Source: Allorhizobium borbori (GTDB taxonomy: Bacteria > Pseudomonadota > Alphaproteobacteria > Rhizobiales > Rhizobiaceae). Taken from it: a stretch of 64,000 bases of DNA. Both the position numbers and the translations under genes were made by a program. Shown in pieces: positions 26,814 to 35,245 of the stretch. The notes under the pieces are model-generated. The model was not told the DNA's origin. It saw only the letters and a program-made list of their open reading frames with translations, and made no database searches. The stretch is taken from NCBI RefSeq assembly GCF_014196535.1, contig NZ_JACIDU010000015.1, positions 62,001 to 126,000 on the forward strand, given 5' to 3'. Numbering within the stretch: position 1 is the stretch's first letter; every line of letters starts with the position of its first letter.

Positions 26814-26836
26814 AAGCCCCGATTGCGGGGCTTTTT
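26814..26836 (+). terminator. Rho-independent terminator without an adjacent gene
   Basis: AAGCCCCG (26814-26821) and CGGGGCTT (26826-26833) form a perfect 8-bp stem with a 4-base loop, and TTTTT ends at 26836. The nearest upstream gene on this strand stops at 26543. Confidence 0.78.
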
Positions 26837-26871
26837 CGCGATAGGCGCAAGCCTCGCGCAAGCTACAAAAG

Positions 26872-26886
26872 TTAACAAATCCTTAA
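26872..26886. promoter_or_regulatory. Perfect CtrA-type box (TTAA-N7-TTAA)
   Basis: TTAA at 26872-26875, seven bases, TTAA at 26883-26886. It lies 110 bases before the start of the 98-residue unknown gene at 26996. CtrA is the alphaproteobacterial cell-cycle regulator that binds this motif. Confidence 0.5.
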
Positions 26887-26995
26887 TAGATCGGTAAGGC
26901 GTTACGCCACCGAACATGAACTGGCACCGGAGCGCCGCCAAGAGACCATCTCACCCAAACCGCTCCGATGCGCCCTTGAACTGGAGTGGCTTGCC

Positions 26996-27292
26996 ATGAA
27001 GATCGATGTCGGCTCAGGCGGTTACGGTTACTCAGGCCCCGCCTATTATACGCGCCGCGAAGCCGTGAGCGCGGAAATCGCCGAAGAGGCGGTTTCCGGT
27101 CGCAACACGCTCAACGTCAGCCACACGCCCATCTCGCCCTCGCTGGCCAACGCCCTGTGGACCGTGGAACGCGAGCGCAGGAGCAGCAAGGCTGCCGCCA
27201 ATGCCAATGACGAAGCCACCGGCAACCCGAATGGTGGCGTTCTCGACCGTTATCTGGAATTCGCCGTCTCCTCCACGGACGAATATCACTGA
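26996..27292 (+). CDS. Hypothetical protein, 98 residues
   Basis: Unknown small protein. It begins with a Gly/Tyr-rich stretch (GSGGYGYSGPAYY), continues with an acidic and hydrophilic middle, and ends with LDRYLEFAVSSTDEYH. No signal peptide or membrane helix is present. GGAGTGG precedes the ATG, a CtrA-type box lies upstream and a good terminator downstream, so it is probably expressed as its own unit. Confidence 0.65.
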   Translation: MKIDVGSGGYGYSGPAYYTRREAVSAEIAEEAVSGRNTLNVSHTPISPSLANALWTVERERRSSKAAANANDEATGNPNGGVLDRYLEFAVSSTDEYH

Positions 27293-27374
27293 CCCCGCCC
27301 CATCCGGGGTCCGTGCTGTGAAAAGTGGCTGTTGCGTCTGATTTGCGCATTGCGTTCACGTTCCCCTGAAGCTC

Positions 27375-27405
27375 GGGCGGCGCTTAGGCGGCGCCCTCTT
27401 TTTTG
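27375..27405 (+). terminator. Rho-independent terminator
   Basis: GGGCG-G-CGC pairs with GCG-G-CGCCC around a TTA loop, followed by CTCTTTTTT. It lies 82 bases after the 98-residue gene. Confidence 0.7.
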
Positions 27406-27437
27406 CCGGCTTGATCGCCGTCGGCAAACCGCCTATC

Positions 27438-27456
27438 TATAGCTCCAGAAACTATA
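27438..27456 (+). promoter_or_regulatory. Candidate MerR-family operator
   Basis: TATAG (27438-27442), a 9-base spacer, CTATA (27452-27456). It lies 11 bases before the preferred start codon of the MerR gene, where an autoregulatory operator would be expected. Confidence 0.4.
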
Positions 27457-27467
27457 TGTATGGCCCC

Positions 27468-27884
27468 ATGTTCTCCATCGGCGATCTTTCCCGGCGCACC
27501 GGCGTCAAGGTTCCCACCATCCGCTATTACGAGCAGACCGGCCTGATGGCGGCGCCCGACCGCAGCGAAGGCAACCAGCGGCGCTACGAGCCCGCCGATC
27601 TCGAACGGCTGGGGTTCATCCGCCACGCCCGCGATCTTGGTCTGTCCATCGAGGCGATCCGCGAGCTCATCACGCTCTCGGCCCACCCCGAACGGCCCTG
27701 CGCCGATGTCGACCGCATTGCGGCGGAACATCTGGCCGATGTTCGGGCCCGCATTGCCCGGCTGACACGGCTGGAGGAAGAACTGGCGCGCATGGTTTCG
27801 GCCTGCGACGGACACCATCCGCTCGGTGAATGCAAGGTGATCCGCTCGTTGACGGATCACGGGCTTTGTCATGGCGAGCATTGA
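27468..27884 (+). CDS. MerR-family metal regulator, PbrR/ZntR-like
   Basis: 138 residues from ATG 27468. The N-terminal winged helix (FSIGDLSRRTGVKVPTIRYY) is followed by the dimerisation helix and a metal-binding end. Cysteines lie at 78 (PERPCADV), 113 and 122 (SACDGHHPLGEC), plus 134. The 78/113/122 pattern matches PbrR/ZntR-type sensors of Pb, Cd or Zn, not CueR, which lacks the Cys at 78. Family members twist a promoter with an overlong spacer. No cation pump is adjacent, so the target is unclear. An upstream ATG (27456) would run through the candidate operator. Confidence 0.85.
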   Translation: MFSIGDLSRRTGVKVPTIRYYEQTGLMAAPDRSEGNQRRYEPADLERLGFIRHARDLGLSIEAIRELITLSAHPERPCADVDRIAAEHLADVRARIARLTRLEEELARMVSACDGHHPLGECKVIRSLTDHGLCHGEH

Positions 27885-28007
27885 AAATGCCGCTTGACAG
27901 CCGGGAATTTCAGGAGCAGTTTCCCGCCATGATCAACGCACGCGCACTCATCTCCTGCACGTATTTTTGGGCCTACCGGTAACGGGCGGCTCGACAGATC
28001 ACTTTGT

Positions 28008-28036
28008 CAACAAGCCGCCGTCAGGCGGCTTTGTTG
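28008..28036 (+). terminator. Hairpin after the MerR gene
   Basis: CAACAAGCCGCC (28008-28019) pairs with GGCGGCTTTGTTG (28024-28036) around a GTCA loop, with one bulged T. T-residues are within the right arm and no long tract follows. Confidence 0.5.
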
Positions 28037-28075
28037 TATCAAGCATCCTGACGGCAGATCGAAGGATGCAATGCA

Positions 28076-28564
28076 ATGACCGAAGATACCGCCGCAACCC
28101 TGCCCCGCCCGCCGGTGGTCACCATCCGCGCGCCGCGCCCGGCGGACCTGCCCCAGCTTGCCGTCATGATCGCCGCGCTTGCCGCCCATCATGGCGATGC
28201 CGCCGAAACCACGCCCGAGCGACTGGAGCGCGACCTGTTCGGTCCGCATCCCTGGATCTCCGCACTGGTGGCCGAAGCCGATGAGGACCTGATCGGCTAC
28301 GCCATCATGGTGCCGATGTACCGCGCCGAGCAGGGCAAGCGTGGCATGGATCTGCATCATCTCTTCGTAGCCGACGGTCATCGCGGCAGCGGTATCGGCC
28401 AGCACCTCGTCGATTGCGCGCGCAGCCATGCCCTGAACGCCGGCTGCGACTTCCTGTCGGTCAGCGCCGCCACCGGCAATTTCGCCGCGCACCGCTTCTA
28501 CGAGCACATGGACTTCACGCCGCGCCCCGTAACCGGAATGCGCTTTCTTCAGGCTATTGCCTGA
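28076..28564 (+). CDS. GNAT acetyltransferase
   Basis: 162 residues, a single GNAT domain: TIRAPRPADLPQLAVMI at the N-terminus, the acetyl-CoA loop VADGHRGSGIGQHLVD, and SAATGNFAAHRFYEHMDF near the end. The substrate is unknown. AAGGA precedes the ATG. The next gene (DJ-1 family) follows after 44 bases and may be cotranscribed. Confidence 0.88.
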   Translation: MTEDTAATLPRPPVVTIRAPRPADLPQLAVMIAALAAHHGDAAETTPERLERDLFGPHPWISALVAEADEDLIGYAIMVPMYRAEQGKRGMDLHHLFVADGHRGSGIGQHLVDCARSHALNAGCDFLSVSAATGNFAAHRFYEHMDFTPRPVTGMRFLQAIA

Positions 28565-28608
28565 GGAAAGCCGTGACCTATATGGCAGTTAAAATCTGGG
28601 AGGATGAC

Positions 28609-29199
28609 ATGCCGAAACTCGCTGTACTCTTGACCGATGCATTCGCAGACTGGGAAGCCGCCCCGCTCATGGCGGCGGCACGCGGCTATCTCGGTGTCGA
28701 GATCGTAACGGTGTCGCCGGGCGGCACGCCTGTCACGTCGATGGGCGGGCTGCGCATCACCCCCGACATGGCGCTCGAAACCTTGACGCCGGATGAGATC
28801 GATGGCCTTGCGATCATCGGCGGCATGATCTGGGAAACGGCCGCCGCGCCGGACCTCGGCCCGGTCGTTCTTGCCTTCCGTCGCGCCAACCGGGCCATCG
28901 GCGGCATCTGCGCCGGAACCCTGGCCATTGCCCGCACCGGCATTTTGCGGGGCGTGACCCATACCAGCAACTCCAAGGCTTTCCTGTCGACGAGCGAGCA
29001 CTACCACGGCCATTCCAGCTATCTGGACGTGCCTTTTGCCGTGCGTGACGGTCATCTCGTGACCGCCTCCGGCATGGCGCCCGTCAGCTTTGCCCGTGAA
29101 ATGCTCGTCGCCCTCGGAGCGATGACTGACGAGGCCAGCGACTACTTTGCCCAGTTCGCCGACGAACATTGCCCCACCGCCTACCGCAAGGCGTCGTAA
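28609..29199 (+). CDS. DJ-1/PfpI family protein
   Basis: 196 residues of the class I glutamine amidotransferase-like fold. The nucleophile elbow GGICAGTLAIA carries the reactive cysteine, and the acidic residue near the N-terminus (AFADWEAA) is present. Family members include glyoxalases, chaperones and deglycases; the exact activity is unknown. GGGAGG lies upstream of ATG 28609. It is convergent with the cytochrome gene, 14 bases apart. Confidence 0.88.
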   Translation: MPKLAVLLTDAFADWEAAPLMAAARGYLGVEIVTVSPGGTPVTSMGGLRITPDMALETLTPDEIDGLAIIGGMIWETAAAPDLGPVVLAFRRANRAIGGICAGTLAIARTGILRGVTHTSNSKAFLSTSEHYHGHSSYLDVPFAVRDGHLVTASGMAPVSFAREMLVALGAMTDEASDYFAQFADEHCPTAYRKAS

Positions 29200-29213
29200 G
29201 GGACCTCAGCCCC

Positions 29214-30122
29214 TCACTTCGCGGGAATGGCCTTGAGATAGGCGGCGATGGCAGCGCGATCGTCGCTACTCAGATGCGCCATGTTCTGCTGCACGGACAC
29301 CATGGAACCGCCGACCGAATCGAAATCGGGCGTGAAGCCGGTTTCGAGATAGGTGGCGATTTCATCCGCGCTCCAGGCACCGATACTCTTCGAACCGGGC
29401 GTGATGTCGGGGATCGTGCCGGGCCCGTCCGGGTTCGGCCCACCGGCCAGCCACTCGCCCGCCTTGAAACCGCCAAGCGCATCGCGCGGTGTGTGGCATT
29501 CGCCGCAATGGCCCGGCCCTTCGACCAGATATTGCCCGCGCAGCACCTGATCGCTGGCACCGGCCAGTTCCACGCGCGGCGCATCGGTGAAATAGAGCAG
29601 CTTCCAGCCGCCGACGGCCAGACGAATGTTGAACGGGAACGGCAGATCATGCGCCGGTGCAACATTGGTGCTGGCCGGCAGCGTTTTCAGGAAGCCGAAG
29701 AGATCGGCGATATCCTGATCCTTCATGCGGGCGTAGGAGGCGTAGGGGAAGGACGGATAGAGGTGCTCCCCCTCGCGACCCACGCCGCGCTTCATCGCAT
29801 TGCCGAATTCGCTGACGGTCCAGCCGCCGATACCGGCGGTCACATCCGGCGAGATGTTGGGGACATGAAAGGTGCCGAAGGGGCTCTCGATCGCCAGGCC
29901 GCCGGAAAGCACCAGCTTGGCATCGCCCGTTGCGCCGGGTGCTGAATGACAACTTGCGCAGCCGCCCGCATAAAATACGGTCTTGCCATTTTCGAGATCG
30001 GGGGCTTCGAGGCTTTCCCAGTATTCGCTCGGCAGGGGTGCCGGGGCCGTCAACCACAGTCCACCGCCTGCCCCGACGACCACGAGCGCGGCGAGCGCCG
30101 CAACGGATTTCCTGAGCCCCAT
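29214..30122 (-). CDS. Di-haem c-type cytochrome
   Basis: 302 residues. One N-terminal hydrophobic segment (residues 7-26) directs export and probably anchors the protein. Two cytochrome c domains follow, with haem motifs CASCH (55-59) and CGECH (about 205). Later methionines can serve as sixth ligands. It resembles the cytochrome subunits that pass electrons from periplasmic dehydrogenases. ATG 30122 follows AAGGGG. It lies 75 bases after the cytochrome c556 gene and is probably in one operon with it. Confidence 0.92.
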   Translation of the reverse strand: MGLRKSVAALAALVVVGAGGGLWLTAPAPLPSEYWESLEAPDLENGKTVFYAGGCASCHSAPGATGDAKLVLSGGLAIESPFGTFHVPNISPDVTAGIGGWTVSEFGNAMKRGVGREGEHLYPSFPYASYARMKDQDIADLFGFLKTLPASTNVAPAHDLPFPFNIRLAVGGWKLLYFTDAPRVELAGASDQVLRGQYLVEGPGHCGECHTPRDALGGFKAGEWLAGGPNPDGPGTIPDITPGSKSIGAWSADEIATYLETGFTPDFDSVGGSMVSVQQNMAHLSSDDRAAIAAYLKAIPAK

Positions 30123-30197
30123 GATCAAACCCCTTGAAATGCGAGAATGGGGCGGCAGCCCTTCAAGACCGCCACCCGTCTTTCAGCGACAATACGA

Positions 30198-30638
30198 TCA
30201 GCGCTTGACGCGGTAGGCCTGATGGCAGGCGGCGCAGTTGGCGCCAATCGTGCCAACTGCCGCGCCGACGCCGGCGGCGTCTGCCGGCACGCTGGCCAGA
30301 ACCGTCGCAACATCGGCGGCGAGCTTGTCATTGGCAGCCTTGAAGCCGGCCGAATCTTCCCAGATCTTGATGCTGGCTTCCGTTTCGAAACCGGTTTCCG
30401 AACCCTTCGGGAAGTGGTTGTGGAAATCCTTGGCAACCTCGGCGATCTTGTCGAGCGAGGTTTTGACGACTGCGGCGTCATAGGGCTTCTGGGCCTTGGC
30501 GATGGCAGAGAGCGCGCCCATGGCAGCGCCCATATCCTTCATTTCCTGCTGGCGGACTTCCTGCGGTTCGGCCGCGATGGCCATGGTCGAACAGAGAGCA
30601 GCGGCGACAAGGGCGGCGAAAGCGGATTTCAGCTTCAT
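30198..30638 (-). CDS. Cytochrome c556 / cytochrome c-prime family protein
   Basis: 146 residues. A Sec signal peptide (MKLKSAFAALVAAALCSTMAIA) precedes a four-helix bundle typical of class II cytochromes. The haem motif CAACH is near the C-terminus (ANCAACHQAYRVKR), as expected for this class. GGAGA precedes the ATG. It is probably cotranscribed with the downstream di-haem cytochrome and acts in periplasmic electron transfer or NO binding. Confidence 0.92.
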   Translation of the reverse strand: MKLKSAFAALVAAALCSTMAIAAEPQEVRQQEMKDMGAAMGALSAIAKAQKPYDAAVVKTSLDKIAEVAKDFHNHFPKGSETGFETEASIKIWEDSAGFKAANDKLAADVATVLASVPADAAGVGAAVGTIGANCAACHQAYRVKR

Positions 30639-30773
30639 TCGGACAATCTCCATCTGGTTCTGCCATCACCCACGGGTGCGGCGCGGCATTCTTGCATTGG
30701 CGACCCTAATTCTGGAAAGTCACATTCCGTTGAAGCGGGCGCAGAACGGTTGAATCTTTGTTCACAAAAACAA

Positions 30774-30799
30774 AACCCCCAGCCTTGCAGCCGGGGGTT
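30774..30799 (-). terminator. Rho-independent terminator of sodB
   Basis: AACCCCC (30774-30780) pairs with GGGGGTT (30793-30799), with extra pairing inside. On the minus strand the stem is followed by TTTTGTTTTTG. It lies 22 bases after the sodB stop. Confidence 0.88.
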
Positions 30800-30820
30800 T
30801 CGAAAGGGCGCAGCCGGGGC

Positions 30821-31423
30821 TTACTTGACGGCGGCTTCGTACATTTCCAGCACGTAATCCCAGTTGATCAGGCTGTCCACGAAGGCTTCGAGGTACTTCG
30901 GACGGGCGTTGCGGTAGTCGATGTAGTAGGAGTGTTCCCACACGTCGACGCCGAGGATCGGAGATGCGCCGTGAACCAGCGGGTTTTCGCCGTTCGGGGT
31001 CTTGGAGATGGCGAGCTTGCCATCCTTGACCGAAAGCCAGGCCCAGCCCGAGCCGAACTGCGTGGTGCCGGCAGCGATGAAGTCAGCCTTGAACTTGTCG
31101 TAGCCGCCGAGGTCGGAAGCGATTGCGGCTTCCAGCTTGCCAGGCAGCTTGGTGCCGCCGCCATCCTTCTTCATCCACTTCCAGAAGTGGACGTGGTTGT
31201 AATGCTGGGCAGCATTGTTGAAGAGGCCGGCATTGGTGCCGAAGGACTTCTTCACGACTTCTTCCAGCGAAAGGTCCGACAGGCCGGCTTCGGCGGCAAG
31301 CTTGTTGCCGTTGTCGACATAGGCTTTGTGGTGCTTGTCGTGGTGATATTCCAGCGTCTCGGCCGACATGAACGGGGCAAGCGAGTCGTAGGCGTAGGGG
31401 AGTTCCGGAAGTTCAAAAGCCAT
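30821..31423 (-). CDS. sodB: Superoxide dismutase, Fe-type
   Basis: 200-residue enzyme that converts superoxide to H2O2 and O2. Metal ligands are His27, the His in NAAQHYNHVHFW, and Asp and His in DVWEHSYYIDY. The Gln in AAQHYNH is typical of Fe-SODs, but cambialistic or Mn use cannot be excluded from sequence. No signal peptide, so it is cytoplasmic. AAGGAGG precedes the ATG and a strong terminator follows, so it is a single-gene unit. Confidence 0.95.
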   Translation of the reverse strand: MAFELPELPYAYDSLAPFMSAETLEYHHDKHHKAYVDNGNKLAAEAGLSDLSLEEVVKKSFGTNAGLFNNAAQHYNHVHFWKWMKKDGGGTKLPGKLEAAIASDLGGYDKFKADFIAAGTTQFGSGWAWLSVKDGKLAISKTPNGENPLVHGASPILGVDVWEHSYYIDYRNARPKYLEAFVDSLINWDYVLEMYEAAVK

Positions 31424-31615
31424 GGGTCAATCCTCCTTGGGCTTCTCGAAAAGGGAAAAACGTATGCAGGGGAACATAGGAGCGAGGCCCGCCGGAGGCA
31501 ACCTGCAAATCGTCAAAAAGACGCCCAAGGTCCCGAAATCGCATCCTAAATTTCTTTGCATGGAGAGCAGGATATTCCGCCGCGCCTGGCCGGGCGGCGG
31601 CACATCCGTTCGCGA

Positions 31616-32497
31616 TCAGATATCGGCGGCGGAACCGGCCCAGTCCATGTAGAGGTCAAGCGCCTTGGCCGTGACCGGACCCGGCTGGAAGCTGCGGTCA
31701 TCGATCTTGGTGACCGGCGAGACCTTGGAATAGTTGCCGGTGCAGAACACCTCGTCGGCGTTGAGGAAATCCTCGACGGAAAGGGTCGCTTCACGCACTT
31801 CGAAACCGGCCTGACGCAGCAGGCCCATGACGCGGGCGCGGGTGATGCCGGCGAGGAAAGTGCGGTTGGCGACGGGCGTCAGGACAACGCCGTCCTTGAC
31901 GAGGAAGATGTTGGAGGCAGCGGTTTCCACGACATTGCCGTTCATGTCACGCATCAGCGCATTATCGAAGCCGCGGGCACGGGCTTCCACGATGGCGCGG
32001 CCGCTGTTCGGATAAAGGCTGCCGGCCTTGGCGTCGGTCATGGCCGTTTCCGGCGAAGGGCGGCGGAAGGGCGAGACGGTGAGCGTGGTCGGGTGGCCGG
32101 AATCCATCGGCGCTTCGAAGAGGCAAAGCGCGAAGCGGGTCGATTCCGGATCGGGTGCGACGATGGAGCCCGGGCGGCCATGTTCGGCCCAGTACATCGG
32201 CTTGATGTAGATCGCCGTCTTGCCGTCGAACTTCTTCACGCCTTCCAGCGCCAGCGTCATGATTTCCTCGGCCGTGTGAACCGGCTTCATGCCCATGTTG
32301 AGCGCCGAACGGTTGACGCGCTGGCAATGCAGGTCGAGATCCGGCGCCAGACCATCGAACCAGCGGGCGCCGTCGAACACGGTGGAAGCCAGCCACATGG
32401 CATGCGAAGTGGGTCCGATGAGCGGCGGATTGCCCGGAAGCCATTCTCCTTCGACATAGGTCCAGGTGGTGGATTTCGGGGAAGTATCGACAGCCAT
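31616..32497 (-). CDS. ilvE: Branched-chain amino acid aminotransferase (PLP fold type IV)
   Basis: 293 residues. It catalyses the last step of Val, Leu and Ile synthesis and the first of their breakdown. The PLP lysine is Lys157 in TDAKAGSLYPNS. VFDGARWF, ETAASNIFLV and NADEVFCTGNYSKVSPV complete the class IV pattern. The protein is a little shorter than E. coli IlvE and has the alphaproteobacterial look. AAGGAGA precedes the ATG. A second fold-type IV protein lies at 39789. Confidence 0.9.
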   Translation of the reverse strand: MAVDTSPKSTTWTYVEGEWLPGNPPLIGPTSHAMWLASTVFDGARWFDGLAPDLDLHCQRVNRSALNMGMKPVHTAEEIMTLALEGVKKFDGKTAIYIKPMYWAEHGRPGSIVAPDPESTRFALCLFEAPMDSGHPTTLTVSPFRRPSPETAMTDAKAGSLYPNSGRAIVEARARGFDNALMRDMNGNVVETAASNIFLVKDGVVLTPVANRTFLAGITRARVMGLLRQAGFEVREATLSVEDFLNADEVFCTGNYSKVSPVTKIDDRSFQPGPVTAKALDLYMDWAGSAADI

Positions 32498-32771
32498 TTC
32501 TCGTCTCCTTGGCAAAGCACCGCAGGCGCTTGCGGCGCGCGGGCGCTCGCACTCAAGTCCAAGGGGCTTGGAGAGGTCAAGCGGAATTTTGGCAGGGCGA
32601 CAAGTTTTGCGAAAAAGCTGTGCGGTGCCATGCCCGCTCTCAGGAATTTTTTTCTGAATCAACACGTTGATGTGCGGGTACCATCACAAAAAATGATGGA
32701 CGTCGCCCTGCTTTGCTTTGCAGGTGTCGCAAAGCCGTGCCACGATGCGGCACACGACGAAGGAGACGAAC

Positions 32772-33542
32772 ATGGCGTGGTCTGCCGGACAATACCTGAA
32801 ATTCGAGGATGAGCGCACCCGGCCGGCGCGCGATCTTCTGGCGCAGGTGCCGCTGGAGACGGCGCAGCGCGTTGTCGACCTCGGCTGCGGCCCTGGCAAT
32901 TCGACCGAGCTTCTGGTGGCACGCTTCGGCACGGCAGGCGTCGCCGGGCTCGACAGCGACGAGAACATGCTGGCAGCCGCCCGCAAACGCCTGCCGGATA
33001 CGCCCTTCGAAAAAGCCGATCTGGAAAGCTGGCTGCCGCCGGAACCGGTGGACCTGCTCTATGCCAACGCCGTGTTTCAGTGGGTGCCGGATCATGTTTC
33101 CGTGCTTGCCCGGTTGATGGACGGGCTGAAACCCGGCGGCGTTCTCGCGGTGCAGATGCCCGACAACCTTGGCGAGCCCCTGCATGTTTGCATGGAGGAA
33201 GCCGGCGCCGCCGGGCCTTGGGCTCCGGCCTTTGCCGACGGAAGGATGCGCCGCAGGCCGCTGCCGGCCCCGTCCACCTATTTCGACCGGCTGGGGCCGA
33301 AGGCCTCGCGCGTCGATGTGTGGCACACGATCTACAATCACCCGATGGCGAGCGCCGAAGCCATCGTCGAATGGGTGAAGGGAACGGGGCTTCGCCCCTA
33401 TCTCGATGCCGCCGGGCCGGAGCATCGCGATGCCTACATCGCCGATTACACCGCCCGCATCGATCGCACCTACCCCGCCATGGCGGACGGTCGCCGGCTC
33501 TTGCGCTTTCCGCGTCTGTTCGTGGTGGCGGTCAAGGCCTGA
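32772..33542 (+). CDS. tam: Trans-aconitate 2-methyltransferase
   Basis: 256 residues. Class I SAM methyltransferase with [15 protein letters not shown] (motif I), GLDSDENML (motif II) and [13 protein letters not shown]. The Tam-specific N-terminus [19 protein letters not shown] is clear. The enzyme methylates trans-aconitate, which otherwise inhibits aconitase. AGGAG lies upstream. The gene is followed by an aldo-keto reductase after 94 bases. Confidence 0.93.
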   Translation: MAWSAGQYLKFEDERTRPARDLLAQVPLETAQRVVDLGCGPGNSTELLVARFGTAGVAGLDSDENMLAAARKRLPDTPFEKADLESWLPPEPVDLLYANAVFQWVPDHVSVLARLMDGLKPGGVLAVQMPDNLGEPLHVCMEEAGAAGPWAPAFADGRMRRRPLPAPSTYFDRLGPKASRVDVWHTIYNHPMASAEAIVEWVKGTGLRPYLDAAGPEHRDAYIADYTARIDRTYPAMADGRRLLRFPRLFVVAVKA

Positions 33543-33636
33543 GGCTTGATCCGCAGCGCGAGCGCTCCATCTTGTCGGATAGACCTTTGGGTGCGGCGAT
33601 GATCGCGCCCCTTTCTGCTGCTCGAAAGGAAAAACC

Positions 33637-34464
33637 ATGCACGTCGTCAGCGCCAATGGCGCCAATATACCCGCACTCGGTTTCGGCACGTTTCGCATGA
33701 AGGAAGATGCGGTTCACGCCATTCTGCCCAAGGCGATGGCGCTGGGTTTCCGCCATATCGATACCGCGCAGATCTACAAGAACGAGGCGGCGGTCGGTGC
33801 CGCCATCAAGCAGAGCCGCGTTCCCCGTGCCGATGTCTTCCTGACCACCAAGGTCTGGGTGGATCGCTTCCGGCACGACGACCTTCTCGCCTCCGTGGAT
33901 GAAAGCCTCACCAGGCTGGAGACGGATTACGTCGATCTTCTGCTGCTGCATTGGCCGAAAAGCGATGTGCCGCTGGCCGAGCGCATCGGAGCACTGAACG
34001 ATGTGGTGAAGGCCGGCAAGGCCCGCCATATCGGCATTTCCAATTTCAACACGACGATGATGGCGGAGGCGGTGAAGCTCTCGGATGCGCCGCTCGCCAC
34101 CAATCAGGTGGAATATCATCCCTATATCGACCAGACCAAAGTGATCGAGGGCGCGCGCAAGGCCGGGCTTTCGGTGACCGCCTATTATGTGATGGCCGAT
34201 GGCAAGGTGCCGAAAGACCAGCTTCTGCGTGAAATCGGCGCGACCCACGGCAAGACCGCCGCGCAGGTGGCCCTGCGCTGGGTGGTGCAGCAGGACGGGC
34301 TCGTGGCGCTTTCCAAGACCGCGACCGAAGCACGGCTGAAGGAGAATTTCGACATTTTCGATTTTGCGCTGACCCCGCACGAAATGCAGGCGATCCACGC
34401 GCTCGCAGCGCCCGATGGCCGGATCATCAACCCCGCCCATCTGGCGGAAGCCTGGGACGACTGA
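33637..34464 (+). CDS. Aldo/keto reductase
   Basis: 275-residue (beta/alpha)8 NADPH-dependent reductase of the AKR5/DkgA-like group. The catalytic tetrad is visible: Asp and Tyr in FRHIDTAQIYKNE, Lys in LTTKVW and His in LLLLHWPKS. The C-terminal SKTATEARLKENFDIFDF binds the NADPH phosphate. The substrate is unknown; 2,5-diketogluconate or methylglyoxal reductases are similar. GAAAGGA precedes the ATG. Confidence 0.92.
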   Translation: MHVVSANGANIPALGFGTFRMKEDAVHAILPKAMALGFRHIDTAQIYKNEAAVGAAIKQSRVPRADVFLTTKVWVDRFRHDDLLASVDESLTRLETDYVDLLLLHWPKSDVPLAERIGALNDVVKAGKARHIGISNFNTTMMAEAVKLSDAPLATNQVEYHPYIDQTKVIEGARKAGLSVTAYYVMADGKVPKDQLLREIGATHGKTAAQVALRWVVQQDGLVALSKTATEARLKENFDIFDFALTPHEMQAIHALAAPDGRIINPAHLAEAWDD

Positions 34465-34600
34465 CATTTTTCCGGCGCTTTCGCGTGCATAATGGCAAAA
34501 GAGTGCGAAAAATGGCGGGCGGAGGGATCGAATCCGCCGCTCGCGCATTGAAAGAGACATGAAACCCGTCCGTTCCATGGAAACCGCAAGGGAGACTGTC

Positions 34601-35242
34601 ATGAAGACGATGCTTCTCACCTCGGCGTTCATCGCTTTTGCCGTGCCGGCGTTTGCTGCCGATGCCGTCTATGCCCCGCCGGAAGCGCCTCTTCCCGTTG
34701 AGAACCCGACTGCCGTGCCGTTCACCTGGTCCGGCCCCTATCTCGGCGTGCAGGGCGGCGGAAGCTGGCTTTCGGGCGACTTCACACTCGGCGGCGTGCG
34801 CAGCCAGGAAAGTTTCGATGGCGGCGTGCTCGGCGCCTTTGCCGGGTTCAACCACCAGTTCGACAACAACGTCGTGGCCGGTATCGAAGGCGATCTGAGC
34901 TATAACTGGAACGAAAGCGACGTGCAGGGCCTCGGCAATGCCGGCACTGACCTCAATGGCGCCGTTCGCGCCCGCCTCGGCTTTGCCATCGACCGCGCAT
35001 TGATCTACGGCGCCGCCGGCTGGACTGCCGCCAGCGGCTATACCGACATTCCCGGCGTGACCAAGGACTCGAAGACCATGAACGGCTACACGCTCGGTGC
35101 CGGCATCGATTATGCCATCACCGACAAGATGTTCGGTCGTGTCGAATATCGCTTCAACGATTACGGCAAGCAGGACATCGGACCGTCGACCTTCGACATG
35201 AAGGAAAACCGCGTAACGGTCGGCGTGGGCGTGAAGTTCTAA
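34601..35242 (+). CDS. Outer membrane beta-barrel protein, Omp25/Omp31 family
   Basis: 213 residues. A signal peptide (MKTMLLTSAFIAFAVPAFA, cut after AFA) is followed by the rhizobial TWSGPYLGVQGGGSW signature and an eight-stranded porin-like barrel. It ends in the aromatic VTVGVGVKF, as needed for outer-membrane insertion. Relatives include Brucella Omp25 and rhizobial RopB. GGGAGA precedes the ATG. It is convergent with the chemoreceptor gene, with 3 bases between. Confidence 0.92.
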   Translation: MKTMLLTSAFIAFAVPAFAADAVYAPPEAPLPVENPTAVPFTWSGPYLGVQGGGSWLSGDFTLGGVRSQESFDGGVLGAFAGFNHQFDNNVVAGIEGDLSYNWNESDVQGLGNAGTDLNGAVRARLGFAIDRALIYGAAGWTAASGYTDIPGVTKDSKTMNGYTLGAGIDYAITDKMFGRVEYRFNDYGKQDIGPSTFDMKENRVTVGVGVKF

Positions 35243-35245
35243 ACC

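Larger units (their letters stand above)
26544..26995. other. 452-base gap with an orphan terminator and a CtrA box
   Basis: No open frame here is convincing. It contains a terminator hairpin 270 bases after the preceding gene, an imperfect repetition of the motif GCAAGCTTCGCGCAAAGCT around 26733-26751 and 26847-26866, and a perfect TTAA-N7-TTAA site. A small RNA ending at the terminator is possible. Confidence 0.45.

Noticed and set aside
27468-27884. CueR for the copA promoter
   Set aside because: A cysteine at residue 78 and a Cys-x8-Cys spacing point to a Zn/Cd/Pb sensor; CueR lacks the first cysteine and has Cys-x7-Cys.
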